This document shows positions 11,041 to 19,643 of a stretch of DNA of 64,000 bases, piece after piece. How positions within the stretch are numbered: the stretch's first letter is position 1; the number at the start of each line of letters is the position of its first letter. This stretch comes from Cyclobacteriaceae bacterium (GTDB lineage Bacteria; Bacteroidota; Bacteroidia; Cytophagales; Cyclobacteriaceae), in NCBI GenBank assembly GCA_016787565.1, contig JAEUUG010000012.1, forward strand, positions 372,001-436,000, read 5' to 3'. A program made the position numbers and the translations under genes. The notes below the pieces were generated by a model. The model was given only the letters and a program-made list of their open reading frames with translations, was not told the origin of the DNA and searched no databases.

Positions 11041-11077
11041 CCGTCTGGGCGGACTACCTCCCGATAACTATCGGGAT
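11040..11077. repeat. Two adjacent palindromes (REP-like)
   Basis: The near-palindrome TCCGTCTGGGCGGA (11040-11053) is followed by TCCCGATAACTATCGGGA (11059-11076), which has an 8-bp perfect stem and a 2-nt loop. The first resembles the 14-mer TCCACCTAGGCGGA inside the degenerate tRNA-Thr copy. Short GC-rich palindromes of this style are typical dispersed intergenic repeats. Copy number in this genome cannot be judged from one window. Confidence 0.55.
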
Positions 11078-11180
11078 GAGCAAATTGGTTTGATTCTACT
11101 TACCAATTCTGATTTTCTGTTTACAATTTCATGCATCTAAAATCGCATCGCGTAAATCCTAAAATCGTACCTCGAAAGTG

Positions 11181-11263
11181 TGGGGGAAATAGGATTCGAA
11201 CCTATGAAGTCATAAGACAACAGATTTACAGTCTGTCCCAGTTGGCCGCTTTGGTATTCCCCC
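11181..11263 (-). tRNA. tRNA-Tyr (GTA anticodon)
   Basis: An 83-nt class II tRNA with acceptor stem GGGGGAA/TTCCCCC, anticodon stem-loop ACAGACTGTAAATCTGT (anticodon GTA), the long variable arm expected for tRNA-Tyr and T loop GTTCGAA. The discriminator base is A. It is the first tRNA of the cluster, and a consensus promoter lies about 100 bp upstream. Confidence 0.97.
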
Positions 11264-11365
11264 GATTATAATTCCGGATTACCCAAGGGCAATTCAGAAC
11301 CATCAGCATTTCAAATTACTTTCCTGCCCGACCTCGTTTTTAGAGGCTCTGAAAAAACAGGAGTG

Positions 11366-11396
11366 CAAAATTATACGCTTTTATACTTTTTCAAAA
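11366..11396 (-). promoter_or_regulatory. Promoter of the tRNA-tuf transcript
   Basis: On the minus strand, TTTTG is followed after 18 bp by TAATTTTG, an exact match to the Bacteroidota sigma-ABfr pattern (TTTG, ~19 bp, TAnnTTTG). Transcription would start near 11359, about 95 nt before tRNA-Tyr. The rest of 11264-11492 shows no other clear feature. Confidence 0.7.
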
Positions 11397-11492
11397 CTTA
11401 AACGCAGATTTTCGCTCATTACTTGACCAAGTTGAGCAGATTAGGCTCTGATCTTCTGGATTACGAGATAATAAGGATAAGAAAAGTATTAT

Positions 11493-11789
11493 TTACATGA
11501 CTATAATCTCTGTTATCACCTCACCACCGAATTCTTTTTTAAACATTTCAAGAACTTGTTGCTTGTGGATCGCAAAATCATGCTTCATGGAAGGGGAGTC
11601 TAGCTCTACGAAAAGCACCTTGTTTCGGATGTAAATCTTTTTTGTTCGCTTTGCAATCGGCTTTCCGGCCAACTTCTCCCAGGAATTAATTAAAGTGGCC
11701 TCATCAAATTTTGACGTCAGCTGATAGGAGTTCAGCAAATTCCTGATCGCCTCACCTATCGATTGAATATCATGATTTGATTTACTCAT
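11493..11789 (-). CDS. DUF721 (DciA-like) protein
   Basis: A 98-residue DUF721 family protein. The family is related to DciA, the ancestral loader of the DnaB replicative helicase, and the Bacteroidota members are short versions like this one. Visible segments are IGEAIRNLLNSYQLTSKFDEATLINSWEKLAG cut here into parts: an N-terminal helix (SIGEAIRNLLNSY), a central ATLINSWEKLAG and a beta-rich C-terminal half (YIRNKVLFVELDSP). The start codon overlaps the recF stop by 4 bp, so the two are translationally coupled. That pairing with recF supports a role in DNA replication or repair; the exact function is inferred from the family. Confidence 0.85.
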   Translation of the reverse strand: MSKSNHDIQSIGEAIRNLLNSYQLTSKFDEATLINSWEKLAGKPIAKRTKKIYIRNKVLFVELDSPSMKHDFAIHKQQVLEMFKKEFGGEVITEIIVM

Positions 11790-12883
11790 ACCTCTTTCGC
11801 ATTACCCTTTTCAATCTTAAAAACCGAGGCTTCTACATTTATTGCCTTCAAAAGTAAACCGGTTCTGTCAGGACGGGCATCGGTAATAAACAACTGCCCC
11901 AGATCGCGCTTGATCAATTCCAAAAGCCTGGCAATTCTTCCGTCATCCAATTTATCAAAAATATCATCCAGCAAGAGTATAGGCTTAAAACCTTTATGAC
12001 GTTCGATTAACTCATATTGGGTTAGCTTCATCGCAATTACAAATGACTTCTGCTGCCCTTGTGAGCCCAGTCGCTTCAAATCTCCTCCTCCCAACGAAAA
12101 AAGGTAGTCATCTTTATGGATACCGAAACTGGTTCTTGCCAGCGCTAAATCACGGTGACGGGTATCATTAAGTCCCCGAAGGAAATCCTTACTCTTTACT
12201 AATGAATCATATTCTAACCCCGCTTCTTCATCGGCAACCAGAAACTGAAAATATTTTCTGAATACCGGTAAAAATTCAATCACAAATTCCGAACGCCTTC
12301 GGAATATGTATAAACCTAACCGAGCCAGTGCCTGGTCATAAGCCTCCAAAGCTATCGAGTCGAATGAGCCCGCCTCCTGAAACATTCTGAGGAGTGCGTT
12401 GCGCTGCTTTAGTGTGTGATTGTATTGCATTAAATCCTCGAGATAAGTTTTATCCAGTTGCGAAATAATGCTATCGAAAAACTTTCTGCGGGCCTCCCCT
12501 CCCTCTTTTACCAAATCCGTATCATCAGGAGTAATCAGCACCACCGGATACTTTCCAACATGATCGCTCATCTTCTGATAGTCCAGGCCACCTTCTTTGA
12601 AAACTTTTTTCGATCCGGATTGAAGTGACGCCACTAACTCCTGAGCCACTTCATCTCTTTTAAAGTGACCTCTAGCAACAAAAAACGGCTGCCCGATACG
12701 TATGACTTGCTGATCGGAGGCAGAAAAGGCACTTCTGGTCATGGATAAATAATAAATAGCATCCAACAGATTCGTTTTGCCGCTGCCATTTTTACCAACC
12801 AAAACATTGATCCGAGAAGAGAACTGGAGGTCGACTTCCTGATAGTTTTTAAAATCAATTAAATGAAGTCGTTCAAGATGCAT
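11786..12883 (-). CDS. recF: DNA replication and repair protein RecF
   Basis: A 365-residue RecF, an SMC-like ATPase that helps load RecA at single-strand gaps. The start MHLERLHLIDFKNYQ is the classic RecF opening. Walker A is GKNGSGKTN at about residues 30-38, the ABC-type signature lies around LGSQGQQKSFVIAMKL, and Walker B is KPILLLDDIFDKLD near residue 310. Length is normal. It is divergent from pdhA, with about 74 bp between starts, and overlaps the DUF721 gene downstream by 4 bp. Confidence 0.98.
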   Translation of the reverse strand: MHLERLHLIDFKNYQEVDLQFSSRINVLVGKNGSGKTNLLDAIYYLSMTRSAFSASDQQVIRIGQPFFVARGHFKRDEVAQELVASLQSGSKKVFKEGGLDYQKMSDHVGKYPVVLITPDDTDLVKEGGEARRKFFDSIISQLDKTYLEDLMQYNHTLKQRNALLRMFQEAGSFDSIALEAYDQALARLGLYIFRRRSEFVIEFLPVFRKYFQFLVADEEAGLEYDSLVKSKDFLRGLNDTRHRDLALARTSFGIHKDDYLFSLGGGDLKRLGSQGQQKSFVIAMKLTQYELIERHKGFKPILLLDDIFDKLDDGRIARLLELIKRDLGQLFITDARPDRTGLLLKAINVEASVFKIEKGNAKEV

Positions 12884-12903
12884 GCAGTATTTACCGGAAA
12901 AGC

Positions 12904-12934
12904 TTGGCGAATGTTCGTATGGGGGTTATTTTCG
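12904..12934 (+). promoter_or_regulatory. Promoter of pdhA
   Basis: TTG at 12904-12906 and TATTTTCG at 12927-12934 are 20 bp apart, close to the Bacteroidota pattern (TTTG, TAnnTTTG). This places the transcription start about 15-20 nt before the ATG at 12958, and is the main reason to prefer that start over the in-frame ATG at 12904. Confidence 0.5.
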
Positions 12935-12957
12935 CAACTCAAAACAAAATTAGGTAT

Positions 12958-14001
12958 ATGCCATCGACAACCAAAGCCCAGCCTTCATCTTCGACAGGCT
13001 CAAAAGGTGCCAAAATTGAGTTTTCAAAAGAAACCTATCTGTTCTGGTACGAAAGCATGCAATTGATGCGGAAGTTTGAAGAGCGGGCAGGGCAATTATA
13101 TGGAATGCAGAAAATCAAGGGGTTCTGTCATTTATATATTGGACAGGAAGCCTGTGTAGCCGGTGCCGTTACCGCGCTGACGAAAGACGATAAGTGGATC
13201 ACCGCCTATCGTGACCATGCCCATCCGCTCGCACTGGGCACAAGCCCCAATGCGGTGATGGCAGAGCTCTACGGTAAAGAAACTGGTATTTCAAAAGGAA
13301 AAGGTGGTTCGATGCACATCTTTGATAAAGAGCATAATTTCTTTGGAGGACATGGTATTGTGGGAGGCCAAATCCCGCTAGGCGCTGGTATCGCATTCGC
13401 TGAGAAATACAACAAAACTAAAAATCTATGCATGTGCTACATGGGCGATGGGGCAGTCCGCCAAGGTGCCTTCCATGAAACGCTTAACCTGGCGATGCTC
13501 TGGAAACTTCCCGTAATTTTTGTCATTGAAAATAACGGCTATGCCATGGGTACTTCAGTACAGCGCACATCCAATGTTCATGAATTATATACCCTGGGCG
13601 ATGCTTACGATATGCCTTCTGAACCGGTGGATGCCATGAGCCCCGAGGCAGTGCATAAAGCTGTTGCTGTTGCGGCTGAAAGAGCCCGCTCTGGAGAAGG
13701 CCCAACCTTGCTGGAATTCAGAACCTACCGCTATAAAGGACACTCGATGTCTGATCCGGCAAAATACCGGAGTAAAGAAGAGGTAGAGCAGTACAAACAG
13801 CGCGATCCGATTGAAGTGGTGAAGAAGACCATCCTCGATAAGAAATACGCTACGGTAAAAGATTTGGAAGAAATCGACCAGCGCATACATGAAAAGGTTG
13901 AAGAGAGCGTCAAGTTTGCGGAAGAATCTAATTTTCCAGATCCCTCTGAGGCTTTAAAGGATATTTACGCAGAACCGAATTATCCCTTTATTCTGGATTA
14001 A
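12958..14001 (+). CDS. pdhA: Pyruvate dehydrogenase E1 component, alpha subunit
   Basis: The thiamine-diphosphate-binding alpha subunit of the pyruvate dehydrogenase E1 heterotetramer, which decarboxylates pyruvate to feed acetyl-CoA synthesis. The ThDP motif starts at GDGAVRQGAFHETLN and ends at IENN, as in the family. RYKGHSMSDPAKYR matches the conserved loop that is phosphorylated in mitochondrial homologues. I place the start at MPSTTKAQ (347 residues) because a promoter-like element sits between the upstream ATG and this one. No beta subunit is adjacent; lpdA, a possible E3, lies 34 kb away. A branched-chain 2-oxoacid E1 is a less likely alternative. Confidence 0.92.
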   Translation: MPSTTKAQPSSSTGSKGAKIEFSKETYLFWYESMQLMRKFEERAGQLYGMQKIKGFCHLYIGQEACVAGAVTALTKDDKWITAYRDHAHPLALGTSPNAVMAELYGKETGISKGKGGSMHIFDKEHNFFGGHGIVGGQIPLGAGIAFAEKYNKTKNLCMCYMGDGAVRQGAFHETLNLAMLWKLPVIFVIENNGYAMGTSVQRTSNVHELYTLGDAYDMPSEPVDAMSPEAVHKAVAVAAERARSGEGPTLLEFRTYRYKGHSMSDPAKYRSKEEVEQYKQRDPIEVVKKTILDKKYATVKDLEEIDQRIHEKVEESVKFAEESNFPDPSEALKDIYAEPNYPFILD

Positions 14002-14008
14002 AGTCCAC

Positions 14009-14040
14009 TTTTGTTAAGTATAATCTAATTTGTAGTTTTG
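14009..14040 (+). promoter_or_regulatory. Promoter of the TPR membrane protein gene
   Basis: TTTTG at 14009-14013 and TAGTTTTG at 14033-14040, 19 bp apart, match the Bacteroidota promoter consensus exactly. It lies directly after the pdhA stop and 54 bp before the preferred ATG at 14094. Confidence 0.7.
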
Positions 14041-14093
14041 CGCCCGCCTTATCCGGTTCTCAACATCGGATGAAGGATATTCGACTAAATACC

Positions 14094-14783
14094 ATGACTA
14101 AAAAAGAAGAACACAACAACGAGATACTCGAAAATCCGGAAGTATTAGCTGAGAAGCTGGAAGGTGCAGAGCATTGGCTCGAGAAAAACCCAAAAATTGT
14201 TTTTGGTGCCGCTGGAGTGCTGTTGCTGCTCGTAGCCGGATATTTTGGGTTCAACTATTATAAGGACACAAAAAACGCAGAAGCTCAAAAGGAGATGTTT
14301 CAGGCAGTTTTCTATTTCGAACAGGATAGTTTAAAATTAGCGCTTGAAGGCGATGGCAATAATCTTGGATTCCTGGATGTAGTGGAAGACTATGGTTTTA
14401 CGGATGCCGGAAAACTTTCCAGCTTTTATGCAGGGGCTAGCTACCTGAAGCAGGGCAAATATGAACTTGCGCGCTTGTACCTGGAAGATTTCAGTTCCAA
14501 TGATCTTTTAGTACAGGCACGAGCTTACAGTTTATTGGGTGATTCGTACATGGAAGAGCAGAAATATGAAGATGCTGCACGCTATTACACGAAAGCAGCA
14601 GCATACAAATCCAACAAGTATTTCTCACCTGCCTATTTGATGAAAGCAGCTTTAGCCTACGAGAAACTAAACCAAAACGATAAGGCTATTAAAGCTTATG
14701 ATAAAATCATAACAGAATACTGGGAGTCTGCCGAATACCAGAGCGCGCGCAAATTTAAGGCGCGTTTAGAGGGCAACTCCTAA
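14094..14783 (+). CDS. Membrane-anchored tetratricopeptide repeat protein
   Basis: A ~229-residue protein with a charged N-terminus (MTKKEEHNNEI), one membrane helix (IVFGAAGVLLLLVAGYFGFNYY) and a C-terminal TPR region. Repeats are visible around KYELARLYLEDF, KYEDAARYYTKAAAY and NDKAIKAYDKIITEYW. The layout resembles YfgM-type inner-membrane proteins, which assist periplasmic chaperone traffic in E. coli; that role is only a guess here. The ATG at 14094 is preferred to the in-frame ATG at 14070. The gene ends before a strong terminator at 14806. Confidence 0.85.
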   Translation: MTKKEEHNNEILENPEVLAEKLEGAEHWLEKNPKIVFGAAGVLLLLVAGYFGFNYYKDTKNAEAQKEMFQAVFYFEQDSLKLALEGDGNNLGFLDVVEDYGFTDAGKLSSFYAGASYLKQGKYELARLYLEDFSSNDLLVQARAYSLLGDSYMEEQKYEDAARYYTKAAAYKSNKYFSPAYLMKAALAYEKLNQNDKAIKAYDKIITEYWESAEYQSARKFKARLEGNS

Positions 14784-14805
14784 TTGTATTTTGAAGTAAC
14801 TTGGA

Positions 14806-14831
14806 GGGATAGCGTCAACTATCCCTTTTTT
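14806..14831 (+). terminator. Intrinsic terminator after the TPR gene
   Basis: GGGATA at 14806-14811 pairs with TATCCC at 14820-14825 and is followed at once by six Ts. It lies 23 bp after the TPR gene stop and separates it from ribH. Confidence 0.85.
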
Positions 14832-14863
14832 GTTTATCCGAAAAGAAACAAACCGAATCATCT

Positions 14864-15331
14864 ATGGCAGGACCCTTAAAATCGGGAACCGTAAAAAGCA
14901 AATCAAATCTTTCGAAAAAGAAATTTGCCATCATCGTTGCTGAGTGGAATGAAGAAATTACCGAAGCCCTTTATGAAGGTGCTGTTGCCGGATTAATTTC
15001 AAACGGTGTAAAAAAAGAAAACATCATTCGCAAAAACGTTCCCGGCACATTTGAACTCACATTGGGTGCGAAGTGGATGGCCAACAAAAAAGAAATTGAT
15101 GCCGTGATCTGCCTTGGCTGCGTGATTCAGGGCGAAACCCCACACTTTGATTATATCTGCCAGGCGGTTGCATACGGCATCACTGAAGTTGGACTGAAGT
15201 CTGAAAAGCCAACCATCTTTGGCGTACTGACCACCTTAACTAAACAACAGGCCATTGATCGTGCCGGTGGCAAGTATGGAAACAAGGGTGAGGAAGCTGC
15301 GCTGACAGCAATACAGATGTTGAATTTTTAA
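14864..15331 (+). CDS. ribH: 6,7-dimethyl-8-ribityllumazine synthase
   Basis: A 155-residue lumazine synthase, the penultimate enzyme of riboflavin synthesis. It condenses 5-amino-6-ribitylaminouracil with 3,4-dihydroxybutanone phosphate. Typical segments are FAIIVAEWNEEITEALYEGA, VPGTFELTLGAKWM, CLGCVIQGETPHFDYI with the catalytic-site histidine, and the end segment NKGEEAALTAIQM. Length is normal for the icosahedral-shell type. No other rib genes are adjacent, so riboflavin genes are scattered in this genome. Confidence 0.97.
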   Translation: MAGPLKSGTVKSKSNLSKKKFAIIVAEWNEEITEALYEGAVAGLISNGVKKENIIRKNVPGTFELTLGAKWMANKKEIDAVICLGCVIQGETPHFDYICQAVAYGITEVGLKSEKPTIFGVLTTLTKQQAIDRAGGKYGNKGEEAALTAIQMLNF

Positions 15332-15373
15332 CACTAAGGGGCCAGCTTTACAGGGGCTGGATATTCACGCTAA

Positions 15374-16849
15374 CTATTTTTTCATAACGCGCTGAATCTT
15401 CACTCCTTTAGTTGTCTGAACCCTTACTACATAAATTCCAGGTTTAAGTGCCTCACCAAAACCCTTAGGAAGAGTCATTTTATCAATTGACTCAGTAGCT
15501 CCCTGCATATCCGATATTTGCACGGAAATTATTTCCGAATCATCTTGCAAGCGCAGGTTAAATTTCGAGTACGATGGGTTAGGAAACACCTCTAATCTTG
15601 CTGCCGAGGTAACAAGTGCTCCCGTTGTAAAGAAAATTACCCGGCCATATTGAGGGAATAAACTTGTACGGGTTCGGGGATAATATCCAGTGTTCGGCTG
15701 CAAGCCGGGAACATAAAACGAAGGTGACGTGCTGGAATATACCTGAGGTGAAGAGAAATTCGCTTCGGTACTCAATTCAAGAAAGTACCGTGATGCTCCT
15801 TTCAATGAATGGCTATCGATGTATTCTGGCACAGTAGTCAGAACCTCCTGATCTTGAATAGATGAAACGTAGGTGTTGGGGATGATATCCTGCTTTACCA
15901 CCCGTACTGTTGATGAAGGTCGGTTGTAATAATATAGCCCCGATCCATCTTTATTGATTCTGAAAATACCAGTGTAGTTTATACTGTAGACATAATCATT
16001 GTCAACATCAATGGCACTGCCGCCACCACCCACTGTGTTACGATCTAGAAGTTTAGTATATCCTGATCCATCCCTTCGAATTTTAAAGATAACCCCCTTA
16101 CCCTTTGCACCTCCGGATTGGGTGGTACCATATAGTACACCCTGCTGATCAAGTACAAGCGGACCAATGGGGTTTTTTCCATCAAAATTTCTAAAGTGGT
16201 GTAAAACGGAGTATCCTAAACCCGATTGGCTAATCTTAAAAATTACACCGTAGCCATATCTGCCTCCGATGCGAGCAGTTCCATAAATAATTCCCTCTTC
16301 GTCAATTACCATTTCTCCATACGGACGGAACCCTAATGAGTCTATTGTAAAACTGAAAATAGTCTTATAAGCTCCTAAGTCTTTTTCGATTCTGTAGATT
16401 GATCCCTTTTTATCTCCAGTACCTCTTTCGTTGCCAAAGAGATACGTATCAGTCATAACCAGCCTATTTTCAACTATCCGAAACGGAAATGAAAATTTCT
16501 GAACTATTAATTCCTTATTATCGAAATCGATTTTGCCCACTGTTGCCCTTGCACCACAGGCACATGGGATAAATCCATACACGTTTCCATCACCAGCATC
16601 CGTCATTCTATCGGGAGAAAGTTCATAACCACCCAACCATGCCGTATCCACAGAATCAATTGCACCATTTTCTGTGATTCTGAAATTATGAGGGTAGCCG
16701 GATATAATACGGGCATTTCGCAGCGCAAAACCACTCTCCTGTGTCGAGACTGGATTACCATCATAATCAGAGATTGTAGCGGCAAATTCAAAATAATCAG
16801 AACCATCCTTTTTCATGGAAAAGTTATCACCCCATATTCTTTCCTCCAC
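15374..16849 (-). CDS. GloVer-repeat protein with T9SS sorting domain, N-terminally truncated
   Basis: A 491-residue frame from a GTG start. The middle has two or more repeats of the type called GloVer in Bacteroidota surface proteins: GIIYGTARIGGRYGYG.IFK and GVLYGTTQSGGAKGKG.IFK, around residues 210-300. The C-terminal ~80 residues are a type A type IX secretion sorting domain, with LEVFPNPSYSKFNLRL and the end GIYVVRVQTTKGVKIQRVMKK. A secreted protein of this kind needs a signal peptide, and none is present. The same frame is closed by a TGA near 16930, without an ATG. The 5' end overlaps a truncated TPR sensor gene by 23 bp. I infer that a deletion or rearrangement removed the original start. 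Confidence 0.75.
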   Translation of the reverse strand: MEERIWGDNFSMKKDGSDYFEFAATISDYDGNPVSTQESGFALRNARIISGYPHNFRITENGAIDSVDTAWLGGYELSPDRMTDAGDGNVYGFIPCACGARATVGKIDFDNKELIVQKFSFPFRIVENRLVMTDTYLFGNERGTGDKKGSIYRIEKDLGAYKTIFSFTIDSLGFRPYGEMVIDEEGIIYGTARIGGRYGYGVIFKISQSGLGYSVLHHFRNFDGKNPIGPLVLDQQGVLYGTTQSGGAKGKGVIFKIRRDGSGYTKLLDRNTVGGGGSAIDVDNDYVYSINYTGIFRINKDGSGLYYYNRPSSTVRVVKQDIIPNTYVSSIQDQEVLTTVPEYIDSHSLKGASRYFLELSTEANFSSPQVYSSTSPSFYVPGLQPNTGYYPRTRTSLFPQYGRVIFFTTGALVTSAARLEVFPNPSYSKFNLRLQDDSEIISVQISDMQGATESIDKMTLPKGFGEALKPGIYVVRVQTTKGVKIQRVMKK

Positions 16850-18053
16850 AATTGATTGGTTTGTACTGAACGTTACAATGTTTATATCGGGACCTGTTAA
16901 CAGAAACCCATGCCACCATCAGAAAAAGAAGTATACTGCCTATGCCAACAGCAATGGCAATGTTACGATTATTAGAAGCTTTTAAGGCATTCACTGTATT
17001 GGCCTCAGAGAGCCTGTTGATTTCTTCTTGTTTTCTTTCATCCTCATATTGTGCCCGGATCTGTTCTACCAGTAAAACATTCCGGTTACTGAATAAACTA
17101 TCCGATAAGGCCCTGTTCAGCTTTTCTGTTTTATAGGCCATCGAAATATCACCTACCTTTTCAAATGTTTCGGAGAGCAGCTGATACACGGAAGGTATCT
17201 GAGCATACAGGGGAACCTGTTCATACAGCAACAAGGATTGCCGTGCGTGTTCCTTCGCTTTTTTGGCGTCATTCATGAGATAATAGGTATACGCTAGTTC
17301 GGCCAGCACATAGGCATAGGCATCGCGTTGGCTGGTATCGTGTTGAATTAGCTTTTCGGCATGGAGCATAGGCCGAAGACATAGCTTATAAGACTTGTTA
17401 TTCTCCCGCATCACCGCCCCCAATTCCGCTAAGGCAAAAGCACGTTCGCGCGCCTGTAAACCCGGAGAAACCCGAAGTGCCGAATCGTAATAAAGCATTC
17501 CCTGCACCGGATTCCGGACGGTTGAATGCCGGTAGGAATAGGCACTGGCAATACCATAATACGCGAGTGCCAGGTCTTCGTCAGCCCCAATCCCCTTCTT
17601 TAGAAAAGGTAAAGCTTTATAAAAAACTTTCTTCGCCTCATCGAACCGTCTTTGTTCCATATATATCCATCCCATCATCGAGTATGCCCGGGCGGCTAAT
17701 TCATCATCGTGTATTTCTTCATTCAACTGAAGTATGTGGGTAAAAACGTTCATGGCCGTTTCATGAAAGCCTTTGTAATAATAATAATTGCCTTCCATCT
17801 CGAAATTATAGGCCTCACTGAACCGGTCTCCATTTGCTTCAGCTAACGCCTTTCCGAGCCTGGCGTACTTTAGGCAACTGTCCAACTGCTGAAGATTCAG
17901 GTATTCGTAGCTGATCTCCCGTAATAAAAGTGCTTTTTGTGATTCATTATTTTCAAACAGGATAAGCCTGCGCAGACTATCAATGGATTGAGAAATACCT
18001 GGAGTATTAGCAATGAGGAACAGGAATAATATTGTGGCTAATGGTCTATTCAT
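16827..18053 (-). CDS. TPR sensor protein, apparently truncated after the membrane helix
   Basis: Starting at MNRPLATILFLFLIA (18053), which gives a good signal peptide ending near GISQS, the protein has about six tetratricopeptide repeats (for example AYSMMGWIYMEQRRFDEAKKV). A coiled coil (EDERKQEEINRLSEANTV) and one membrane helix (IAVGIGSILLFLMVAWVSV) follow. In this common Bacteroidota architecture the helix is followed by a histidine kinase or LuxR-type DNA-binding domain. Here only ~20 unrelated residues follow before the stop. The output domain is missing, and the downstream gene lacks its own start. I infer a broken sensor that may still be expressed. The frame is also open upstream to 18104. 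Confidence 0.75.
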   Translation of the reverse strand: MNRPLATILFLFLIANTPGISQSIDSLRRLILFENNESQKALLLREISYEYLNLQQLDSCLKYARLGKALAEANGDRFSEAYNFEMEGNYYYYKGFHETAMNVFTHILQLNEEIHDDELAARAYSMMGWIYMEQRRFDEAKKVFYKALPFLKKGIGADEDLALAYYGIASAYSYRHSTVRNPVQGMLYYDSALRVSPGLQARERAFALAELGAVMRENNKSYKLCLRPMLHAEKLIQHDTSQRDAYAYVLAELAYTYYLMNDAKKAKEHARQSLLLYEQVPLYAQIPSVYQLLSETFEKVGDISMAYKTEKLNRALSDSLFSNRNVLLVEQIRAQYEDERKQEEINRLSEANTVNALKASNNRNIAIAVGIGSILLFLMVAWVSVNRSRYKHCNVQYKPINCGGKNMG

Positions 18054-18123
18054 GCGAAAGCTTACTAAGCTACACAGTAACACTTCATGAATCAAGACCC
18101 TCATGCTGATTTAGAAATAGCAG

Positions 18124-18154
18124 AAAAAAAAAGGCTGGAGTAAATACCCCAGCC
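18124..18154 (-). terminator. Intrinsic terminator after icd
   Basis: On the minus strand the stem GGCTGGGGT/ACTCCAGCC (paired around a short AT-rich loop) is followed by nine or so Ts. It begins 22 bp after the icd stop codon and should end that transcript before the TPR sensor gene. Confidence 0.88.
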
Positions 18155-18176
18155 CTTCTATTGATACGTAATCGCA

Positions 18177-19508
18177 TTACATATTCTTCACAATCTCCTG
18201 TGCAAATTCTGAACACTTCAGCAGGGTTGCCCCTTCCATCTGGCGATGGAAATCGTAGGTTACACGCTTGGTGGAAATTGCTTTTTCAAGACCACGATTA
18301 ATCAGATCGGCAGCTTCCTGCCAGCCCATATACTCCAGCATCATCACACCGGAAAGAATTACAGAACCCGGATTTACTTTATCCTGTCCGGCATACTTTG
18401 GTGCAGTGCCATGCGTAGCTTCAAAGATGGCATGACCGGTGATATAGTTGATGTTCGCACCCGGTGCGATACCAATACCACCTACCTGCGCAGCCAATGC
18501 ATCACTCAGATAATCTCCGTTTAGATTTAACGTAGCAATTACTTCAAACTCTTCAGGGCGTGTTAACACCTGTTGCAGTGTGATATCTGCAATGGAATCC
18601 TTGATAATAATTTTACCTGCAGCAATGGCAGCTTTCTGTTCGGCATTCGCGGCTTCTTCACCCTTTTCTTTCTTTGTCTTTTCCCACTTGCTCCAGGTGT
18701 ATACCTTGTCGCCAAAGTATTGCTCTGCCACACCATATCCCCAATCGCGGAAAGCACCTTCTGTAAACTTCATGATGTTACCCTTGTGCACCAGTGTTAC
18801 TGATTTTCTATTGAACTTAATGGCATACGCAATGGCACTATGAATCAACCGTACGCTGCCGCTATAGCTTACCGGCTTGATACCAACACCAACATTTACA
18901 TCTGTTTTTACATCGGTTGCACCCACCAATTTCCAAAACTCTTCAGACTTCTCTTTGGTGTTAAAGCGAATCTTATTGAATTCTTTGGGGAATTCCTTTG
19001 CCAGGAAATCAAGTACCTTTTGTGCTTCCGGTGTTCCGGCTGCAAACTCAATACCGGCATAAATATCTTCGGTGTTTTCGCGGAAGATGACCATATCTAC
19101 CGCACCTGGATTTTTCACAGGAGAAGGAACACCTTCATACCAACGCACCGGACGAAGGCATACATACAAATCCAAAATCTGACGCAAGGCAACATTGAGT
19201 GAACGAATTCCACCACCAATAGGCGTAGTAAGCGGACCCTTTATACCAACCAGATATTCGCGAAACGCATCGAGGGTTTCATCGGGTAGCCAGTTACCTG
19301 TTTTATTGAATGATTTCTCACCCGCCAGCACTTCTTTCCAATTAATTTTTTTCTTGCCACCGTAGGCCTTTTCAACTGCCTTATCAAAAACAAGTTGTGA
19401 TGCTGACCAGATATCTGGTCCTGTTCCATCACCTTCAATAAAAGGGATCGTAGGGTTGTCTGGAACTGTTAGCTTTCCGTTGCTGATAATGATTTTCTGA
19501 TCGCTCAT
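18177..19508 (-). CDS. icd: Isocitrate dehydrogenase (NADP-type)
   Basis: Oxidative decarboxylation of isocitrate to 2-oxoglutarate in the TCA cycle. The start at [13 protein letters not shown] gives 443 residues; the frame is open to 19550 but that extension looks non-coding. Key segments are [14 protein letters not shown] near the N-terminus, [20 protein letters not shown] with the substrate-binding serine (E. coli Ser113 equivalent) and arginine, and [19 protein letters not shown] in the cofactor region. It resembles the E. coli-type homodimeric enzyme rather than the monomeric form. It stands alone with its own terminator. Confidence 0.96.
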   Translation of the reverse strand: MSDQKIIISNGKLTVPDNPTIPFIEGDGTGPDIWSASQLVFDKAVEKAYGGKKKINWKEVLAGEKSFNKTGNWLPDETLDAFREYLVGIKGPLTTPIGGGIRSLNVALRQILDLYVCLRPVRWYEGVPSPVKNPGAVDMVIFRENTEDIYAGIEFAAGTPEAQKVLDFLAKEFPKEFNKIRFNTKEKSEEFWKLVGATDVKTDVNVGVGIKPVSYSGSVRLIHSAIAYAIKFNRKSVTLVHKGNIMKFTEGAFRDWGYGVAEQYFGDKVYTWSKWEKTKKEKGEEAANAEQKAAIAAGKIIIKDSIADITLQQVLTRPEEFEVIATLNLNGDYLSDALAAQVGGIGIAPGANINYITGHAIFEATHGTAPKYAGQDKVNPGSVILSGVMMLEYMGWQEAADLINRGLEKAISTKRVTYDFHRQMEGATLLKCSEFAQEIVKNM

Positions 19509-19643
19509 TGTACTTACGTTTTTATGTGTTTGTGTGCCCGATAAAAGCACTTGCCCTGATTTTAGGGTCGGAAAATTAAAAAATTAAGACCACAATCGAA
19601 GAAATTTTTATTCGGGTACGTTATTCCGTAAAATCAAGTCACC

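Noticed and set aside
11380..11492. Possible extra tRNA or small RNA between tRNA-Tyr and the DUF721 gene
   Set aside because: No cloverleaf, hairpin or terminator is visible; the only supported element is the promoter at 11366-11396.
15340..15361. CCAGC/GCTGG inverted repeat after ribH as a terminator
   Set aside because: The stem is short and no T-run follows on either strand, so I do not call it.
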